DNA of 64,000 bases from Ophthalmolycus amberensis (GCA_024529925.1 JAFEUB010001062.1:707001-771000); one strand, 5' to 3'; positions 11,046-23,539 are shown, numbered from the stretch's first letter. Numbers and translations: made by a program. Notes: generated by a model from the sequence alone, not told the origin.

Positions 11046-12910
11046 GCAATACTTTTTTTTAACAAAAAAGCCAAATTTTGAGCTTGTTTAAATACAGTTA
11101 ATCCATGGGGCTTTTATTTTGAAAGGGTGGTGCTGGGTGGGGGGAGAGGGGGAGAGGAGACATAATCATAATGTTTGACACACATAAACAGAGGTTATTA
11201 AATGACAGGCTTCATCACAAGCATTTCAGTTAGAATTCACTCTTTGGGGCTTTTATTTTGAAATGGGGGGTGTGGGTGTGTGTGTGTGTGTGGGGCCTCT
11301 AAAAGTCTCTATGACCTGAATGACTGTATGAGAGAGAGACACAGACACAGAGAGAGAGAGGGAGAGGAGTGTATGTGCGCGTGTGTCTGTGAGTCTGTGT
11401 GTTTATAAACATCACTAATTGGCTCAATCGCGAACACCTGTGTGCCTGAAGCCATTTCATGGAGATAAAACAGGGAAACACCTCTCAAACAAATCATCAA
11501 AACTCCTATAACCGTAGCTCCTATTGTTCCGATATTAATAATTGAGAGGAATGATGACTTGAGAAACAGATCCTGTAAAAATTGTGTCTGTACTGTAAAA
11601 AATGTGGCTTAACTGGCGATCTAGAAATGGGGTACCGTGTTCTGTGGAAGATGTTTTTGAAGCAAAATTTAACATTGGTCTCTATGGAGCAGAAAGTTGG
11701 TTTTCCTCTCAATTAACGGCTTCTGAGCCAAATGTGGAAATCTGTGGAATTCCACAGTAAAGTGTCTCCTGTCCTGTGCAGTGCAATGCTGCTGTGCAGC
11801 TGGTAAAAACTATACGCCCACCCCGGTGCATGCTGGTCCTATCTTTCTACTCGTTTAAATAGCAACAGGTGCCCACAGTAATTACCCAAAAAATAATATA
11901 ACTAAACAAATTACTATTAAAGAGAAAAATAATCTTAATAGATGAAACATCCACAATAATTAAACAATACTACTTATAAATGAAATAACAAAATACAATA
12001 TCAAATAAATAGCTCCAACAGGGGCCATCGGTGACATTTTAGAATTCAGAGAAATCACACATACTGACATCTCAGTCCAAGCTGCTTCTGTTCCTCTCTG
12101 TTGGAAACAAAGGAGGAATCCATCTCATCTCAGGTACCAAGGATGGGACACTCAGCTCAGTTGTTCACAGAAACATCTTGCCAAGTGCAGCTTTAAGTAT
12201 CCACTGAGCTGTGTTCATGACGTCATCATGGCCCCGTCTGTCCACCTTCACATGCTGTCTGTCTAACTGGCAGCTTGTGGTGATAATAATCCATTGTTCT
12301 CAAAGGAATCCTGTTTCCTTTGGCTCTCATTCTGTTTGACTGTGTTTGATATGCTCGTTGCAAATTATGTTTCTGACTTAGCAGCTAATACGGTCTAATT
12401 AGAAGGAGTGCCATTGAGAAAAACTATTACCGGTAGTATGTTAACTTGTGGGCTTTTATTGTGGATTCCTGCTGAGGAAAATGTTTGTTCCTCAAATGAG
12501 TCTTTATCCTTATGTCTTAGGTCTTGCCTAACTCAGAAATATGTTTTTTTTCTCATTGAACTTCACTGTGCAGAATGATGTTTGTCTGTTCTCACATTCA
12601 TCTGCTGAAGTTTCTCTGTGCTCACCTTAAATCAGGGTTTCAACTTTTGTAATTAACAAATATTCGCATATAGATTCTGGATGCTTCAATGATGGATATG
12701 GATTAGATGTCATTTTAAGTTCTAATGAGGTTATTGAATGGTTTTGTGGAAAAAAACATATCAGACAAGTCTAAAATAACTACGGAAGTGCCGTTACTGA
12801 AGTACACAAGTTACGTGAGAAAAACATTAATGTTGACTTCTAGTTTCACATGGGGAATGAAAAGCGGAGCCATCCACCTCTTCTACTGCCTAAAGCACAC
12901 ACCAGGCGGG
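11046..12910. other. Non-genic sequence with short GT and GA simple repeats
   Basis: Simple repeats lie at 11273-11291 (GT) and 11331-11362 (GA-rich). Nothing else is recognised. Confidence 0.4.
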
Positions 12911-12914
12911 GCCT

Positions 12915-13300
12915 AGTGTAACATAAAGGTACAGAATATGTACCAGACAAGCAGTACAAATGAAAAACAAATAAGATAAAGGGACCAGTGCGATGTAGGT
13001 GTCAGCATATATTGAGGTATGTGCACTACTGCAATATGTGCAATATGATGAAGAAGTGTGTAATGTGTGTTTGTTTGTGTGTGTGTGGGGGGGGGGGGGC
13101 TCAGAGTTGTCAGTCTTGGGGAGTGAACAGAGGTTACAGCTCTTGGATGTTTGTGGTGCTTTTGATTGTCCTGGATCTTCTTCCAGAGGGGAAGGGGGCA
13201 AGCAGAGATAGTTCAGGGTGGGATGGATTGATCATTGGATCAACGCGATGTCAACATTGTACTCTGGAGGTTGATTGGTTAGGGAATACAACCTCCTTTG
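12915..13300 (+). repeat. Probable dispersed LINE/SINE-derived fragment
   Basis: Contains a recognisable fish-repeat phrase (near 13139-13215, around cttttgattgtcctgg and ttcttccagaggggaag). A GT tract running into a G tract lies at 13071-13099. The family assignment is uncertain. Confidence 0.4.
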
Positions 13301-13907
13301 AGGTGTCACTTTATGGCACAGATTAGCATGAAAACAAACAACACAGAATTAAAATGAGAGGTCCAGCTCTAAGGTATAGCAGGAGCCCGTCCTCTGCTGC
13401 TCTTCACCATCACACAGACTGCCCTGTCCCTTCTTTCCTGTCCTGCAGGTGTTGCAGTTGAAGCATCAAAATTTCAAAAATGTATGGTTTTGGATGGAAG
13501 AGAAAAAATATATTAGACATTTTCTGAAATTTGTTAATGGTTTATTCCAACCAATGACTCTTTTTTTGTCTCCCTCTTGCCTCTCAATGGTAGAGGAGGA
13601 TCAACAATCTCATGCCTGTGTGGACCAGCCTTCTCTGATTGTGGCACGTTTCAGTCAGATTCAGCTGGTTATTGCATCATCCAGAGATGAGCGCTGCAGT
13701 CATTATACAATAACACAGAGTGCTGATCAGTTGTGTTATTCATTGAATGTTTTCTAAGTAAAATGGATAAAAAATTATATCCAGGCGTATATGCAACAAA
13801 AATACCTAATTAAGAGTTTCAAATAATTTTACAATATATTTCACACTCAAATCCTATTTTTCCAACAGGCTGCAGAAAACATATTGCCGTCCCATACCAC
13901 GCAATGA

Positions 13908-13911
<4 letters not shown>
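13301..13911. other. Non-genic sequence
   Basis: A 102-codon open frame at 13449-13757 has no recognisable domain and no clear splice sites. No feature is supported. Confidence 0.4.

Positions 13912-13956
<45 letters not shown>
13912..13956. repeat. (CA)n microsatellite
   Basis: Perfect CA dinucleotides over 45 bp. Confidence 0.97.
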
Positions 13957-13958
<2 letters not shown>

Positions 13959-14240
13959 ACCTACTCACCTTTCCGCCTCAATGCCCAAACAGCCTTTTGT
14001 TCTCTGAACCCACCAATGACACGGCCATTGTCCGCCTGTCAGCCAATCTAAGCTCCTATTGTGACGCAAACCAGCCAATCAAAGCGCCGTATGTACACCC
14101 AAACGGACCAATCAGCTGGCCGGAGCCTTACCATATTTACACCACACCCACTTCTTTCTTTAACACACGCACACCCTGCATGATCACATTCAATCTCTCC
14201 TCCCTTCGCTCTTTCTTTTGTTTAAATGTACACTTGTACG

Positions 14241-14261
14241 TGTGTGTGTGTGTGTGTGTGT
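14241..14261. repeat. (TG)n microsatellite
   Basis: Ten perfect TG units. Confidence 0.95.
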
Positions 14262-15289
14262 ATTTCCTGACCTTTACTGCAATATCAGTTCTGATCTTTT
14301 TTTACAGTAATGGCAAGCAAATAGGAGCGTAGGAGTACATTTATCTGACACACTAAAGAGAGAGAAATGACAAAACGGGGTCAAATATTCAGTTTATTTT
14401 GTCGTTGATTGCAGGTGACATTTTCTCATGTTTTCACCAAGCAGGCGTTATCTCGAACGTGAAACAGTTAACCAAAACTACTTAATGCAACAGGAGAGCC
14501 AAATCACCTGTGGCTGACTGTGAAAAGCTGATAGGCTGGCAAACAAACCTTTAATTATTGTATCATTAATGTCTTCTTAATTAAAACCATCATTTCCAAA
14601 TCTCCACGAAGATCAACTGTCAAAAATACAGGTTTCCTAAGTCTGCTACCACAAAGATTCTATGGTGGCCAATCAGCAGTCGTATCGCTACCAAGATGTC
14701 CCCCAGCGACTACCGAGAATTGACCAATCAAAGTCACCAGCTGGATAACGAGCGACTTCAATTGACTTCTTCATATCAACATTTCAAAAGTCAGTCCTTT
14801 ATAGCTATCGTCAATACAAATACATTTAGATATGTAGATATTTTAATGAATAACCCGTGGCCCACGACTAGCTAGCTAACGTTACATGTCCCATCACTGT
14901 ATGCCGTTATATTACGGTTTGCTTTCCAGGAGCGATTGTGAGACTTCCTAAGATAGGCCGGACATTACTAATATTAAGTTCATGTAAAATCAAATTAACT
15001 TGAACATATTTGACAAACTAACTTGCCTGTTGATGACACTAAGCAAGCTAACGTAAAGCTAACAGTTTACTAAGTGGATGAGAGGAAGGGGGGGGACCTT
15101 GGAGTGGAGCAGTCCGCCACCTTCTTTTACAAAGATATTTTTCATTTTATGTATTCATTAATTAACAATTAAGTTATGTAACAGCATGCTGAGATCTAAA
15201 ATTAAATAGTAAAATTAAGTTGTAAAGCTTACTGTACATTAACGTTACTGGACAGCTCTTTTCTGACTTGAAAAACCCTATTTGTCCCA
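14262..15289. other. Non-genic sequence
   Basis: AT-rich DNA with several ctaacgtta-like motifs common in fish intergenic DNA. No gene recognised. Confidence 0.4.
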
Positions 15290-15415
15290 GGCAGGGATGG
15301 AAAGTACGGAATTTACATTTACTCAAGTTCTGTACTTACTTGAGTATTTCCATTTTATTTGACTTTAGACTTGTACTACATTACAATTAAGAGGGGAATA
15401 TTGTACTTTTTACTG
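15290..15415 (+). repeat. Dispersed fish repeat fragment (acttactcaagt-type)
   Basis: Reads through tttactcaagttctgtactt, cttgagtatttccatttt and atattgtactttttac in order. This matches a very common teleost dispersed repeat, probably a non-autonomous DNA transposon. The class is from memory and the ends are not resolved. Confidence 0.5.
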
Positions 15416-16190
15416 TGTTACAAATATATGATAACTTCGAAGATCAACATTTCTGTATACAATATATATGCTCAGTTTATGAAATATGATGCATTGTAGA
15501 TTCATTGTTACAGATTAAACTACCTAGATTGGTTGCCCTGATGGGCATCTTCAAAATCCAGTGTGGTGTGTTTGCAGGAAGAAATTCAGGTTGATGTCGG
15601 AGAATTCCCTGAGATATGCTGCTTACCTGGCGGCAGCAATTGAGAGAGCAAGCAAAGACTCCCAAGACTAAGCCCACATTATTGATATTGAGCTCATCCC
15701 CTCAGACAAAATTGCCATTGCCATGAAGGAAGAGCAGTCTGCTGGGAAACCTCCACAGCAGTCTACCACCACCCAGCAATGCCCCCACCCTATAGCTTTT
15801 GAGCAGGTATGTACATGGCTTTAATCCAGCACGACATGTCTGTTTTGCAGCTGGCTGGATACACACCTCACCTGAAGTGGACTAGAGGTGACTATCCAAT
15901 GCCCTGTTTAGGTGGACAGCACAGCACATCCTGAGCTGGACTTCAGCAGGGAGGACAAACGTGATGGACAGACAGATGTTACTGTACTCTAGGAATTCTC
16001 CTCCACTGGAAACGTTGGCCATCCCTGTGTTTGATTTGTGTGTTTCAAACTTTGGTTTTGCTAAATAAGTAAATGTACTGCTATAATTTACACAACTGAG
16101 ACAAAACCTCTTATTGGTCATTTCTATTTAACAAAAGTGATTTTATTGTCATTTTACAACAAGGTTGCACAACAAAATGCAGCTTGTAGT
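15416..16190. other. Non-genic sequence
   Basis: No intact open frame or RNA is recognised. Confidence 0.35.
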
Positions 16191-16224
16191 TCCATTTTGT
16201 TACACAACAAAACCATGAAACCAT

Positions 16225-16460
16225 ATTATATGCGGAGGGAGGAGGATATATTTAGGAGTCTCACAGCCGGAGGAAAGAAGCTGTTCTGAAGTCTGGTTGT
16301 TCTGGTGGTAAAAGGTGCTGTGATAAAAGTGCAAGTCACCGCAAACCACGAGAGCTCGTTGAGCATGCAGCCATAATTGGGCACCCACAATATTATGCAG
16401 TTTTCTGCGGCAGAATGCAAGATTAGCTGTGGACAGATAGAGAGGTGCACACTCACTCAC
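16225..16460 (+). repeat. Probable LINE 3' fragment
   Basis: The stretch around 16256-16305 (gtctcacagccggagg, aagaagctgttctgaagtc) resembles a phrase frequent in fish non-LTR retrotransposon 3' regions. A CA-rich stretch follows at 16445-16480. Confidence 0.4.
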
Positions 16461-16764
16461 TCACTGACACACACGGACGCACATGTGACCAATCTAATGA
16501 TTTTCCTGGTGGAGGTAATAATAATAGCAACACCAGCATTGTACTTGAAATTAATAAAATAATGTAGTAATTCAAAATGTTTTTTTGTCCCATCCTTTCA
16601 GAAGAGATCGGCGGTTTTGTGTATTGTTTTACTTACTTTGTTGTGTTCATGTTCCTATATGTGTTTGTTTTTCCCTGATTCAGTGTCTGCAGGTCCTGCT
16701 GTGTCATTTACACACACACACACACGCACACACTTATCAACATTAATGTTCAGTCTATATTAAC

Positions 16765-17144
16765 TAGGGGTGTAACGGTACGCGTATTCGTATTGAACCG
16801 TTCGGTACGAGGCTCACGGTTCGGTACGCATGACGAACCGAATACGTTTGCTTGTAAGCAAGATGTAAGTAACAATACTACATAACATTAAGGAGCAATT
16901 TTTGTTTTTTATGCTTATGTGTTGCTAAGAAGACACCCCAGAAGATGGGTCACTCAGGTATAGTTCCATCATTGTTCAAAGTCAAAGAATAACTTTATGA
17001 TGTTAGTTGTAATGAATAAATATATTTTAAAATCAAGTACATTTCTCTGGCATTTATAGTTTTCTACTGTACCGAAACGTACCGAACCGTGGCTCCACTG
17101 TATCGTACCGAACCGAACCGATTTTGTGAACCGTTACACCCCTA
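16765..17144. mobile_element. hAT-type MITE (380 bp) nested in the LINE
   Basis: The left end starts taggggtgtaacggt and the right end is its exact complement. The perfect 8-bp target duplication atattaac lies at 16757-16764 and 17145-17152. The subterminal regions carry repeated accgaac/gttcggt motifs that extend the inverted repeat. There is no coding capacity. Because the duplicated 8 bp are LINE sequence a few bases before the ORF2 start, this element inserted after the LINE did. Confidence 0.9.
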
Positions 17145-17160
17145 ATATTAACCCAATCAA

Positions 17161-20100
17161 CATGTCATCTATCAAATTCTTAATCTGGAATATCCGTGGA
17201 ATTGGTTCTCAGGCAAAAAAAATAAAAGTTTTGAATCATCTGGCTAAACTGCAAGCAGATATATGCTTAATACAAGAAACACACCTCTCAGAATCAGATT
17301 ACAACAAATTTAAATCACCACAATTCACTCACTCATTCTCGGCTCACTATAACACAAAACAAAGAGGGGTATGTATTTTAATTAACAAAAAAGTTTATTT
17401 TGTCCATAATTCCACCATCACCGATCCTGAAGGCCGTTTTATCATTATAAACATATCCATCAACAATAGTCCAGTCACAATCTGTAATGTTTATGGCCCA
17501 AACACTGATGACCCATCCTTTTTTCGTAATTGTTTTTTTATCCTTCTCAAACATTTGTAACTGCGTCATAATAGGAGGTGATTTCAACACAGTTATCGAC
17601 CCATCAGTAGACAGATCTAAAAATCCAAATAATAAGCGTACCTGGCAATCCACAGACATGATAAAACAGTTCATGAGTGATTTCGGTCTTGGCAATATTT
17701 GGCGATTACAGCACCCAAACTCAAGAGAATACTCATTCTTCTCACCAGTTCACCACTCATACTCACGCATTGACTTCTTCCTCAACAGCAATTCAATCAT
17801 ATCTAATATTTCAGACTCGAAGATCCATCCTATCATTATTAGCGACCATGCTCCCGTAACATTTATTTGGAACAGAGTTACCCTACATAAACCTATCACT
17901 AGATGGCGCTTCAATACATCTCTTCTCAAAGACCCTCAGTTTGACAGTCTTATTAAAAAAGAGTGGGCGGCCTTCTTAGAAATAAATAATTCCCCAGAGT
18001 CATCACCAACCCTTCTGTGGGAAACATGGAAAGCAGTTTTTAGAGGAATAATCATCTCATTCTCCGTTTACAAAAAAAAGAAAGAAAAACAACAAGAAGC
18101 TGAACTGGACCAACAAATCAACCGACTCGAAACTATTAATGCAAGTAACCCAACAACGGAAACCCAGAACGAATTAAGAAAGTACAAATTCCAAATAAAT
18201 GAAATTATGAAGAATAAAACTCAATTCCTCATACACAGACTTAGACAAGAAAATTTTCACCATAGCAATAAATCCGGTAAATATTTGGCAAATCAAATTC
18301 AAATCAAATTCCAGCCAACATGAACACAGCCAGTATATCACTCCTCCTCAAACCAAACAAAGATCCAACTCTTCCTTCTAGTTACCGTCCCATTTCTCTT
18401 CTCAATGTAGATATTAAAATCATCACTAAGGCACTTAACCCATAGATTAGACAAAGTCACTCCATCCATAATTCATCCAGATCAAACCGGCTTTATCAAA
18501 GGTAGACATTCATCCACTAACACACGCAGACTGTTTAATTTAATCAATTACTCATCATTACAACAAACTGGTACCATCATAGCCTCCTTAGATGCAGAAA
18601 AAGCCTTCGACAGAGTAAACTGGACATTTCTCACAAGCACATTACAAAGATTTGGCTTTGGGGAATCATTCATTAACTGGGTTAAAATTCTGTATGCTTC
18701 ACCGTCAGCCACTGTCATCACTAATGGACAACCCTCACAAAGCTTCACACTGCACAGGGGGACTAGGCAAGGATGCCCACTCTCTCCCTCACTTTTCACC
18801 ATGTTCATTGAACCGTTAGCTGCAGCTATTCGTCAGAACATCTACATAAAAGGAATTCAAACACTCAACACCCATCACAAGATCAGTCTCTATGCAGATG
18901 ATATATTGCTCTTCCTACAAAACCCCTACTCATCACTACAGGAAACTATTAAAGTCATGGAATCATTCTCTAATATCTCCGACTACTCCATTAACTGGAG
19001 TAAATCATCCATCCTTCCATTAGATAGTAACAGTTGGGATGGGGCAGCCCATACACCACCTATCCCTTTCTGCACAGGTGCCATCACGTATTTGGGAATA
19101 CATATTTCCCCCAGGCTGTCAGTGCTGTTCACACTCAACTTCACTCCATTACTTAAAACAATAAATGACGACCTGCCGCTGGATGAACCTACCATTATCA
19201 CTCATGGGCAGAATAGCTACAGTTAAAATGACAATACTTCCTAAAATAAATTACCTATTCACAATGATACCATCTCAACCCTCCCACTCCTGGTTCAAGT
19301 CGCTTGACTCAATCATTACTCAATTCTACTGGAAAAATAAAACACCAAGAATTAAACTGGCCACTCTACAAAAACCAAAAACACAAGGAGGACTTGAAGC
19401 TCCACATTCTTTTCACTACTCTCTAGCAAATAAACGTCAGTACATTCTTAAATGGATCCACCCCAGCCAATCAGACAACACATGGTTAGATATAGAACAG
19501 ACAGTTTGTAAGGACATTCTTGTTTCAATATACTAACAATAGCAGAAACTCTGACAGCCTGGTGGAAATTCCACAAAATCACTAACATCACTTTTGCACC
19601 TTCAAATTTTACTCCCATATGGAACAATCCTGATTTTCTAAGTCACAAGACACCTCTTAATCTCCACACATGGTCCGCTAAAGGCATCACTCATCTGAAA
19701 CACATCTTCAATAATAACACCATGGTTTCATTCCCTCACTTGGTTCAGAAGTATGGCATCAGGAGCAATCAATTTTTGGAGTATCTGCAACTCAAATCAT
19801 CCGTTCAATCCAAACTTAACATTAAGGCCACTAACCTAGAACTACCCCCCTCAACCTCAGAATTAATTAATATCCCCTCTTCAAAAAAGTTAATCTCAAA
19901 AATATGTAGAGTAATATCACAGTCTGACAAAACATCATCCATACCTTCAAGAAAATGGGAATCAGACCTGTCCATCACTCCTGATGCTGATTTCTGGAAC
20001 CAAATCTGCAATAACATCTACTTCATGACTAAAAATGCCAATTTACAACTAATACAGTATAAAATACTTCACAGAATTCATTACACCGGGCAAAAAATGT

Positions 20101-20492
20101 TTCAAATGGGTTTCACGTCAGATATCTGTCCACATTGCACTCAAAACAGCCCGGATAGCTATGTTCACGTCACCTGGCACCTGGAAATAACTGAGTCACT
20201 GTCTGTCTTCCTGGGCTGCCTCGTCCCATTATCCCCTTCACTGTGCTTACTAGGAGACATCTCAACAATACATCTGAGTAAAACAAACCGCAAATTACTC
20301 CTTGTGGCCCTAACTATCGCCAAGAAAACTATCCTCATAAACTGGAAATCAAGGAATAATACACACATCGCACACTGGAGAAACTTAATGATAGAATATA
20401 TTTCAATGGAAAATCTAACCTCATCCATCATATACAATACAACAGAACACCATTCCACCTGGTCATCTCTCACTATGTTTCTGCAAACGTGA
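17161..20492 (+). pseudogene. Decayed LINE ORF2 (endonuclease-reverse transcriptase)
   Basis: The ATG at 17161 opens the endonuclease domain, with IWNIRGIGS, the catalytic-type QETH, GGDFNTVID, SRIDFFL and SDHAPV. The reverse transcriptase follows with LPSSYRPISLLN, LDAEKAFDRVNW, TRQGCPLSPSLF and the catalytic YADD near 18893-18904. C-terminal motifs include FYWKNKTPRIKL and a CPHC half zinc knuckle with its later partner lost. The frame is broken near 17550, by a stop at about 18317, by a stop plus shift near 18440, near 19205 and near 19530. The linker that normally joins endonuclease to RT (the region with the KTPGPDG-type block) is missing around 18300, so an internal deletion is likely. 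It cannot make an active enzyme. Confidence 0.9.
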
Positions 20493-20760
20493 CACCACCC
20501 ATTCTATTAATATTGAAATTTGTATAGTATATATACCGGTATATATATTTTTTTTTGTGTATTTTTTACTGTTGTTGATTTCTGTTTTGTTTTTCTTGCT
20601 GGACAACCAATTGAAACCCACGTACATGCATACATGAACATCCATATGCACACATACTTACCTGTTTTTCTTTTTTTATTTGGTTTGTTGTTTATTTTTT
20701 AAATTATTATTATTATTTTTATATTTTTTTCCCTCCATCTCAAAAGGCTCAAGGACATTC

Positions 20761-20794
20761 TCACACACACACACGCACACATACACACACACTG
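20761..20794. repeat. (CA)n tract in the LINE 3' UTR
   Basis: CA repeats with two interruptions, inside the non-coding 3' part of the LINE. Confidence 0.85.
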
Positions 20795-21126
20795 ACTATA
20801 TGATATTTGCTGGCTTTTATCCCACTGTTCTTGTCATCCTCTTGTTGTTATGTCTATGTATTGTCTTAATATTGTCTCGTGTCTTTCAATAAAAAATTTA
20901 TAAAAAAAAGAAAAAAAAAAGAGATCGGCATCAACCTCTGTAAGAACCTGGGGGTGCGTTAGATTCATCGGAGGGAGTAAAGGCGGACGGATCCATCGAA
21001 GGTCTTTGCAGGAGGAAGAAATCCTGCAGAACTGAGTTAAATCAAGCGTGCCTGAAGAGAGATCACATTATTCACAGAGAGACTTCTGTACCGCCTCAGG
21101 TGACGAGCAGCACGGCAAGAGGGAGG

Positions 21127-21130
<4 letters not shown>

Positions 21131-21178
<48 letters not shown>
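21131..21178. repeat. (GT)n microsatellite
   Basis: 24 GT units. Confidence 0.97.
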
Positions 21179-21180
<2 letters not shown>

Positions 21181-21260
21181 AGGCGGACTATGTGTTTGTG
21201 GTGTGTCTCCTGTGGGCTATGTTGGGCAGTGAAGGTCGGACAGTTGTCTAATGACTGTCT

Positions 21261-21265
<5 letters not shown>

Positions 21266-21298
<33 letters not shown>

Positions 21299-21328
21299 CG
21301 TGTGTGTGTGTTTGTGTGTGTGCATGTG
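21266..21328. repeat. (GT)n microsatellite, interrupted
   Basis: GT repeats with agcg and ttt interruptions. Confidence 0.93.
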
Positions 21329-21329
21329 C

Positions 21330-21840
21330 ATGGGATAAAGAGCCAGTTGCATGTCTTTCGTTATTACAGAGAGGAAGGAGATGGCAGAGAGAAGGCGTGA
21401 GTTACAGTGAGAGAGAGGAAGGCTGAATGAAAGATAAGTGGATGAAAATATAAAAGACAAACGGGGGACTGGGAAGACAGAGACGTTACATAATGGTTTA
21501 ACCAGCCGTCTGTCTGCTCTGCTGTCTGCACCGCCTCCTGCTGGTCAGACAGACCAACTGCAGCTGAACCTCACAGCTGTGAATATTCAATCCGGCTCAT
21601 TATTATGTAAGTGGGCTGAGGAATGAGACACAGAGACAAAGAGTCAGTCTGCAGGTTCAGCATCCATGAAGTCATGTGAGGAAGAGGAGGGGGGTGAACA
21701 CAAGAAGTCAGACACTTTCAGCTGAAATGACCCTTTATACAAAAAATACTGTACAACCACTGATGTCTAACCAAGCAGATACTGTTCGGTCATTCAGCTT
21801 CCATATGACTCGAACAACAGAGAAAGTAACAACAATCCAG
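21330..21840. other. Non-genic sequence
   Basis: No exon recognised. Confidence 0.4.
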
Positions 21841-21844
21841 TTGT

Positions 21845-21960
21845 TCATTAAAATCAGAATTAACTTTACTGGCCAAGTATTTCACCAGACACAAGGAAGT
21901 AGAAAGTGGAGACGAGGGTTGTTCTTGTGGGAGCAGCAGACAGAAATGGAGCACTGGTCA
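21845..21960 (+). repeat. Probable dispersed repeat fragment
   Basis: The stretch aaaatcagaattaacttta followed by ctggccaagtattt and agacacaaggaa matches a phrase very common in fish genomes, from a LINE or SINE of uncertain family. Confidence 0.45.
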
Positions 21961-21981
21961 AAGCACTGCAGGCCATCAGAG

Positions 21982-22068
21982 TAAACGACGCAGGGAAGAG
22001 CGCGACGACGAGCAGGAGGCTGCTATGAAGAGACCGAGGTGGTCCGAAGACAGCGACTCGGATTGAGT
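21982..22068 (+). pseudogene. Diverged copy of the acidic exon at 22900-23154
   Basis: Read in frame, this segment gives RRREERDDEQEAAMKRPRWS and then EDSDSD and a stop. It aligns codon for codon, with one codon fewer, to the end of the open frame at 22900-23154. The shared non-coding tail cgatgggacgggctgac continues beyond the stop. No intact upstream exon is seen here, so it is called a partial copy. Confidence 0.55.
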
Positions 22069-22430
22069 CGACGATGGGACGGGCTGACAATCCTCCCAGA
22101 AACGTCATCGGAGCAACCACACACGTCATGCATCCCCCTCAGTGTCTGTAATCAACACAAAAGATATCACTGAAAGCTGATGTGAGAAGAGGAACTTACC
22201 ACCTTCGCTTGAAAATTGACTGGCACTGCGCTGGACACCTAAATACAGAACATCCAACATCCAGCAAACCTCATGAAAACGGGACCAGGGAAACTCCCCA
22301 AAGACAGTTTGGTTAAAGTCTGCGGGTTAAAATTGCCTTAATAATATTGCCCAAAAAGATATAGTAACATTTAAAATATATTAAATTCTTAATTCAATAA
22401 TTCAAAGATCATTTCTGTTACTAACCATGT

Positions 22431-22625
22431 TTGTGTTCCCTTTGGCCAGAAAAAGTAAGTAGGAGCTTCTGTTTTGTTGAGAAAGTGACCGAGAATAGTC
22501 TACAATATATCAACAAAGTAATATTATGTAACATACCTATAAAGTGTATGCTACGTCTATTTGTTCATAATTCATTTCTTATTTGGTCATTCAAAGATTA
22601 TTTGTCCGTCTTACTTACGATGATT
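22431..22625 (+). repeat. Direct repeat, copy 1 (partner 23178-23370)
   Basis: Starts ttgtgttccctttgg and contains aaaaagtaagtaggagcttc, tatgctacgtctatttgttc and tttgtccgtcttactta. The same blocks occur in the same order about 747 bp downstream at roughly 90 percent identity by eye. The aaa|gtaagt is a strong splice-donor match in both copies. Confidence 0.85.
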
Positions 22626-22899
22626 TATTGTTCCCTCTCTTACTCCATCACCGTGGACAGAAAAGGTGAGTCAGAGCTTCTGATTTAGAAATCTATAATG
22701 TAAAGGCAAAGTTAGAAATAGCTCAATGTATTATGTTCATCTGTTTATGCCTTTAGTATGTTTATTTTATAATTGAAATATTGTTTTATTAACCATTCTG
22801 TCTCATAATTAACTTTTACAATACTCCACCACCTGAGCTGCTGCTGTTCACCGTGGACAAAAAAGGTTGGTATGAGCGTCAAAATATATTATAAAATAT

Positions 22900-23154
22900 A
22901 TGAATCAGTCACTATCTTTGATTCACGCTGACCCTAACACTGACCCATATGATGATGACGCTTTTAATGCTGCTTTTGAGTGTATTATTGACAGGTACAG
23001 GTATGGGCTACCTGAAGAGGAGGAGGACCCTGAGATCGATGTCGTCGGACTTGAGGACTGCTCCACAAAACAACGCAGGGAAGAGAGCGACGAGGAGGAG
23101 GAGGAGGCTGCTGCGAAGAGGCCGAGGTGGTCTGAAGAGAGCGACTCGGATTGA
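22900..23154 (+). CDS. Possible coding exon of an unrecognised acidic protein
   Basis: I do not recognise this. The open frame ends in a short acidic protein segment: an Asp/Glu-rich start (DPYDDDAFNAAF), a middle part with ERYGYG-like RYRYGLPEEEEDPEIDVVG, then a Glu run and the basic KRPRW before SEESDSD and the stop. A second, diverged copy of the last 28 codons at 21982-22068 keeps the frame and changes mostly conservatively, which argues for past coding constraint. The N-terminal boundary is uncertain: the first ATG may be an artefact, and an upstream exon could splice in. Neighbouring short segments carry donor-like ends. It could be a young gene, a gene fragment or part of a mobile element. 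Confidence 0.4.
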   Translation: MNQSLSLIHADPNTDPYDDDAFNAAFECIIDRYRYGLPEEEEDPEIDVVGLEDCSTKQRREESDEEEEEAAAKRPRWSEESDSD

Positions 23155-23177
23155 CTCTACGATGGGACGGGCTGACA

Positions 23178-23370
23178 TTGTGTTCCCTTTGGCTGGAAAA
23201 AGTAAGTAGGAGCTTCTGTTTTGTTGAGAAAGTGACCTAGAATAGTCTACAGTATAAAAACAAAGTAATACTATGTAATATACCTACAAACTGTATGCTA
23301 CGTCTATTTGTTCATAATTAATTTCATTCATTTTCAGTCATTCAAAGTTTATTTGTCCGTCTTACTTACT
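23178..23370 (+). repeat. Direct repeat, copy 2 (partner 22431-22625)
   Basis: Second copy of the block described at 22431. Here it follows the stop codon and tail of the acidic exon directly, whereas in copy 1 about 340 bp intervene. Confidence 0.85.
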
Positions 23371-23539
23371 ATATGAATCATTTAGTATCTTTTGATTCAA
23401 TGAATACAATATTATTTGTCTTACCGTTGTTTTTATTTTCCTCTCTCTCACTCCACCTCCTGAGCCGCTACCTTTCACGCTGGACTAAAAGATGAGCATG
23501 AGCATATATACTTATATGTAGTTTTATGAACTTAGTTCA

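Larger units (their letters stand above)
16613..20920 (+). mobile_element. L1-like LINE retrotransposon, 5'-truncated, with target-site duplication
   Basis: The flanks share aagagatcggc at 16602-16612 and again at 20919-20929, directly after an A-rich tail (20889-20920) preceded by an aataaa-type signal. This is the expected outcome of target-primed integration. Inside, a decayed ORF2 (apurinic endonuclease, reverse transcriptase, C-terminal domain) runs from 17161 to 20492. Only about 150 bp of LINE lie upstream of ORF2 once the nested MITE at 16765-17144 is subtracted, so ORF1 is absent and the copy is 5'-truncated. The protein resembles the L1/Swimmer group of fish. Confidence 0.9.

Noticed and set aside
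10772..11081. Poly-Leu (minus) and poly-Ser (plus) frames
   Set aside because: By-products of the AGT trinucleotide tract.
18548..20473. Minus-strand frames opposite the LINE (70-102 codons)
   Set aside because: Shadows of the decayed reverse transcriptase on the plus strand.
17161..20492. Functional LINE able to move
   Set aside because: At least four frame breaks, a missing linker region and no ORF1.
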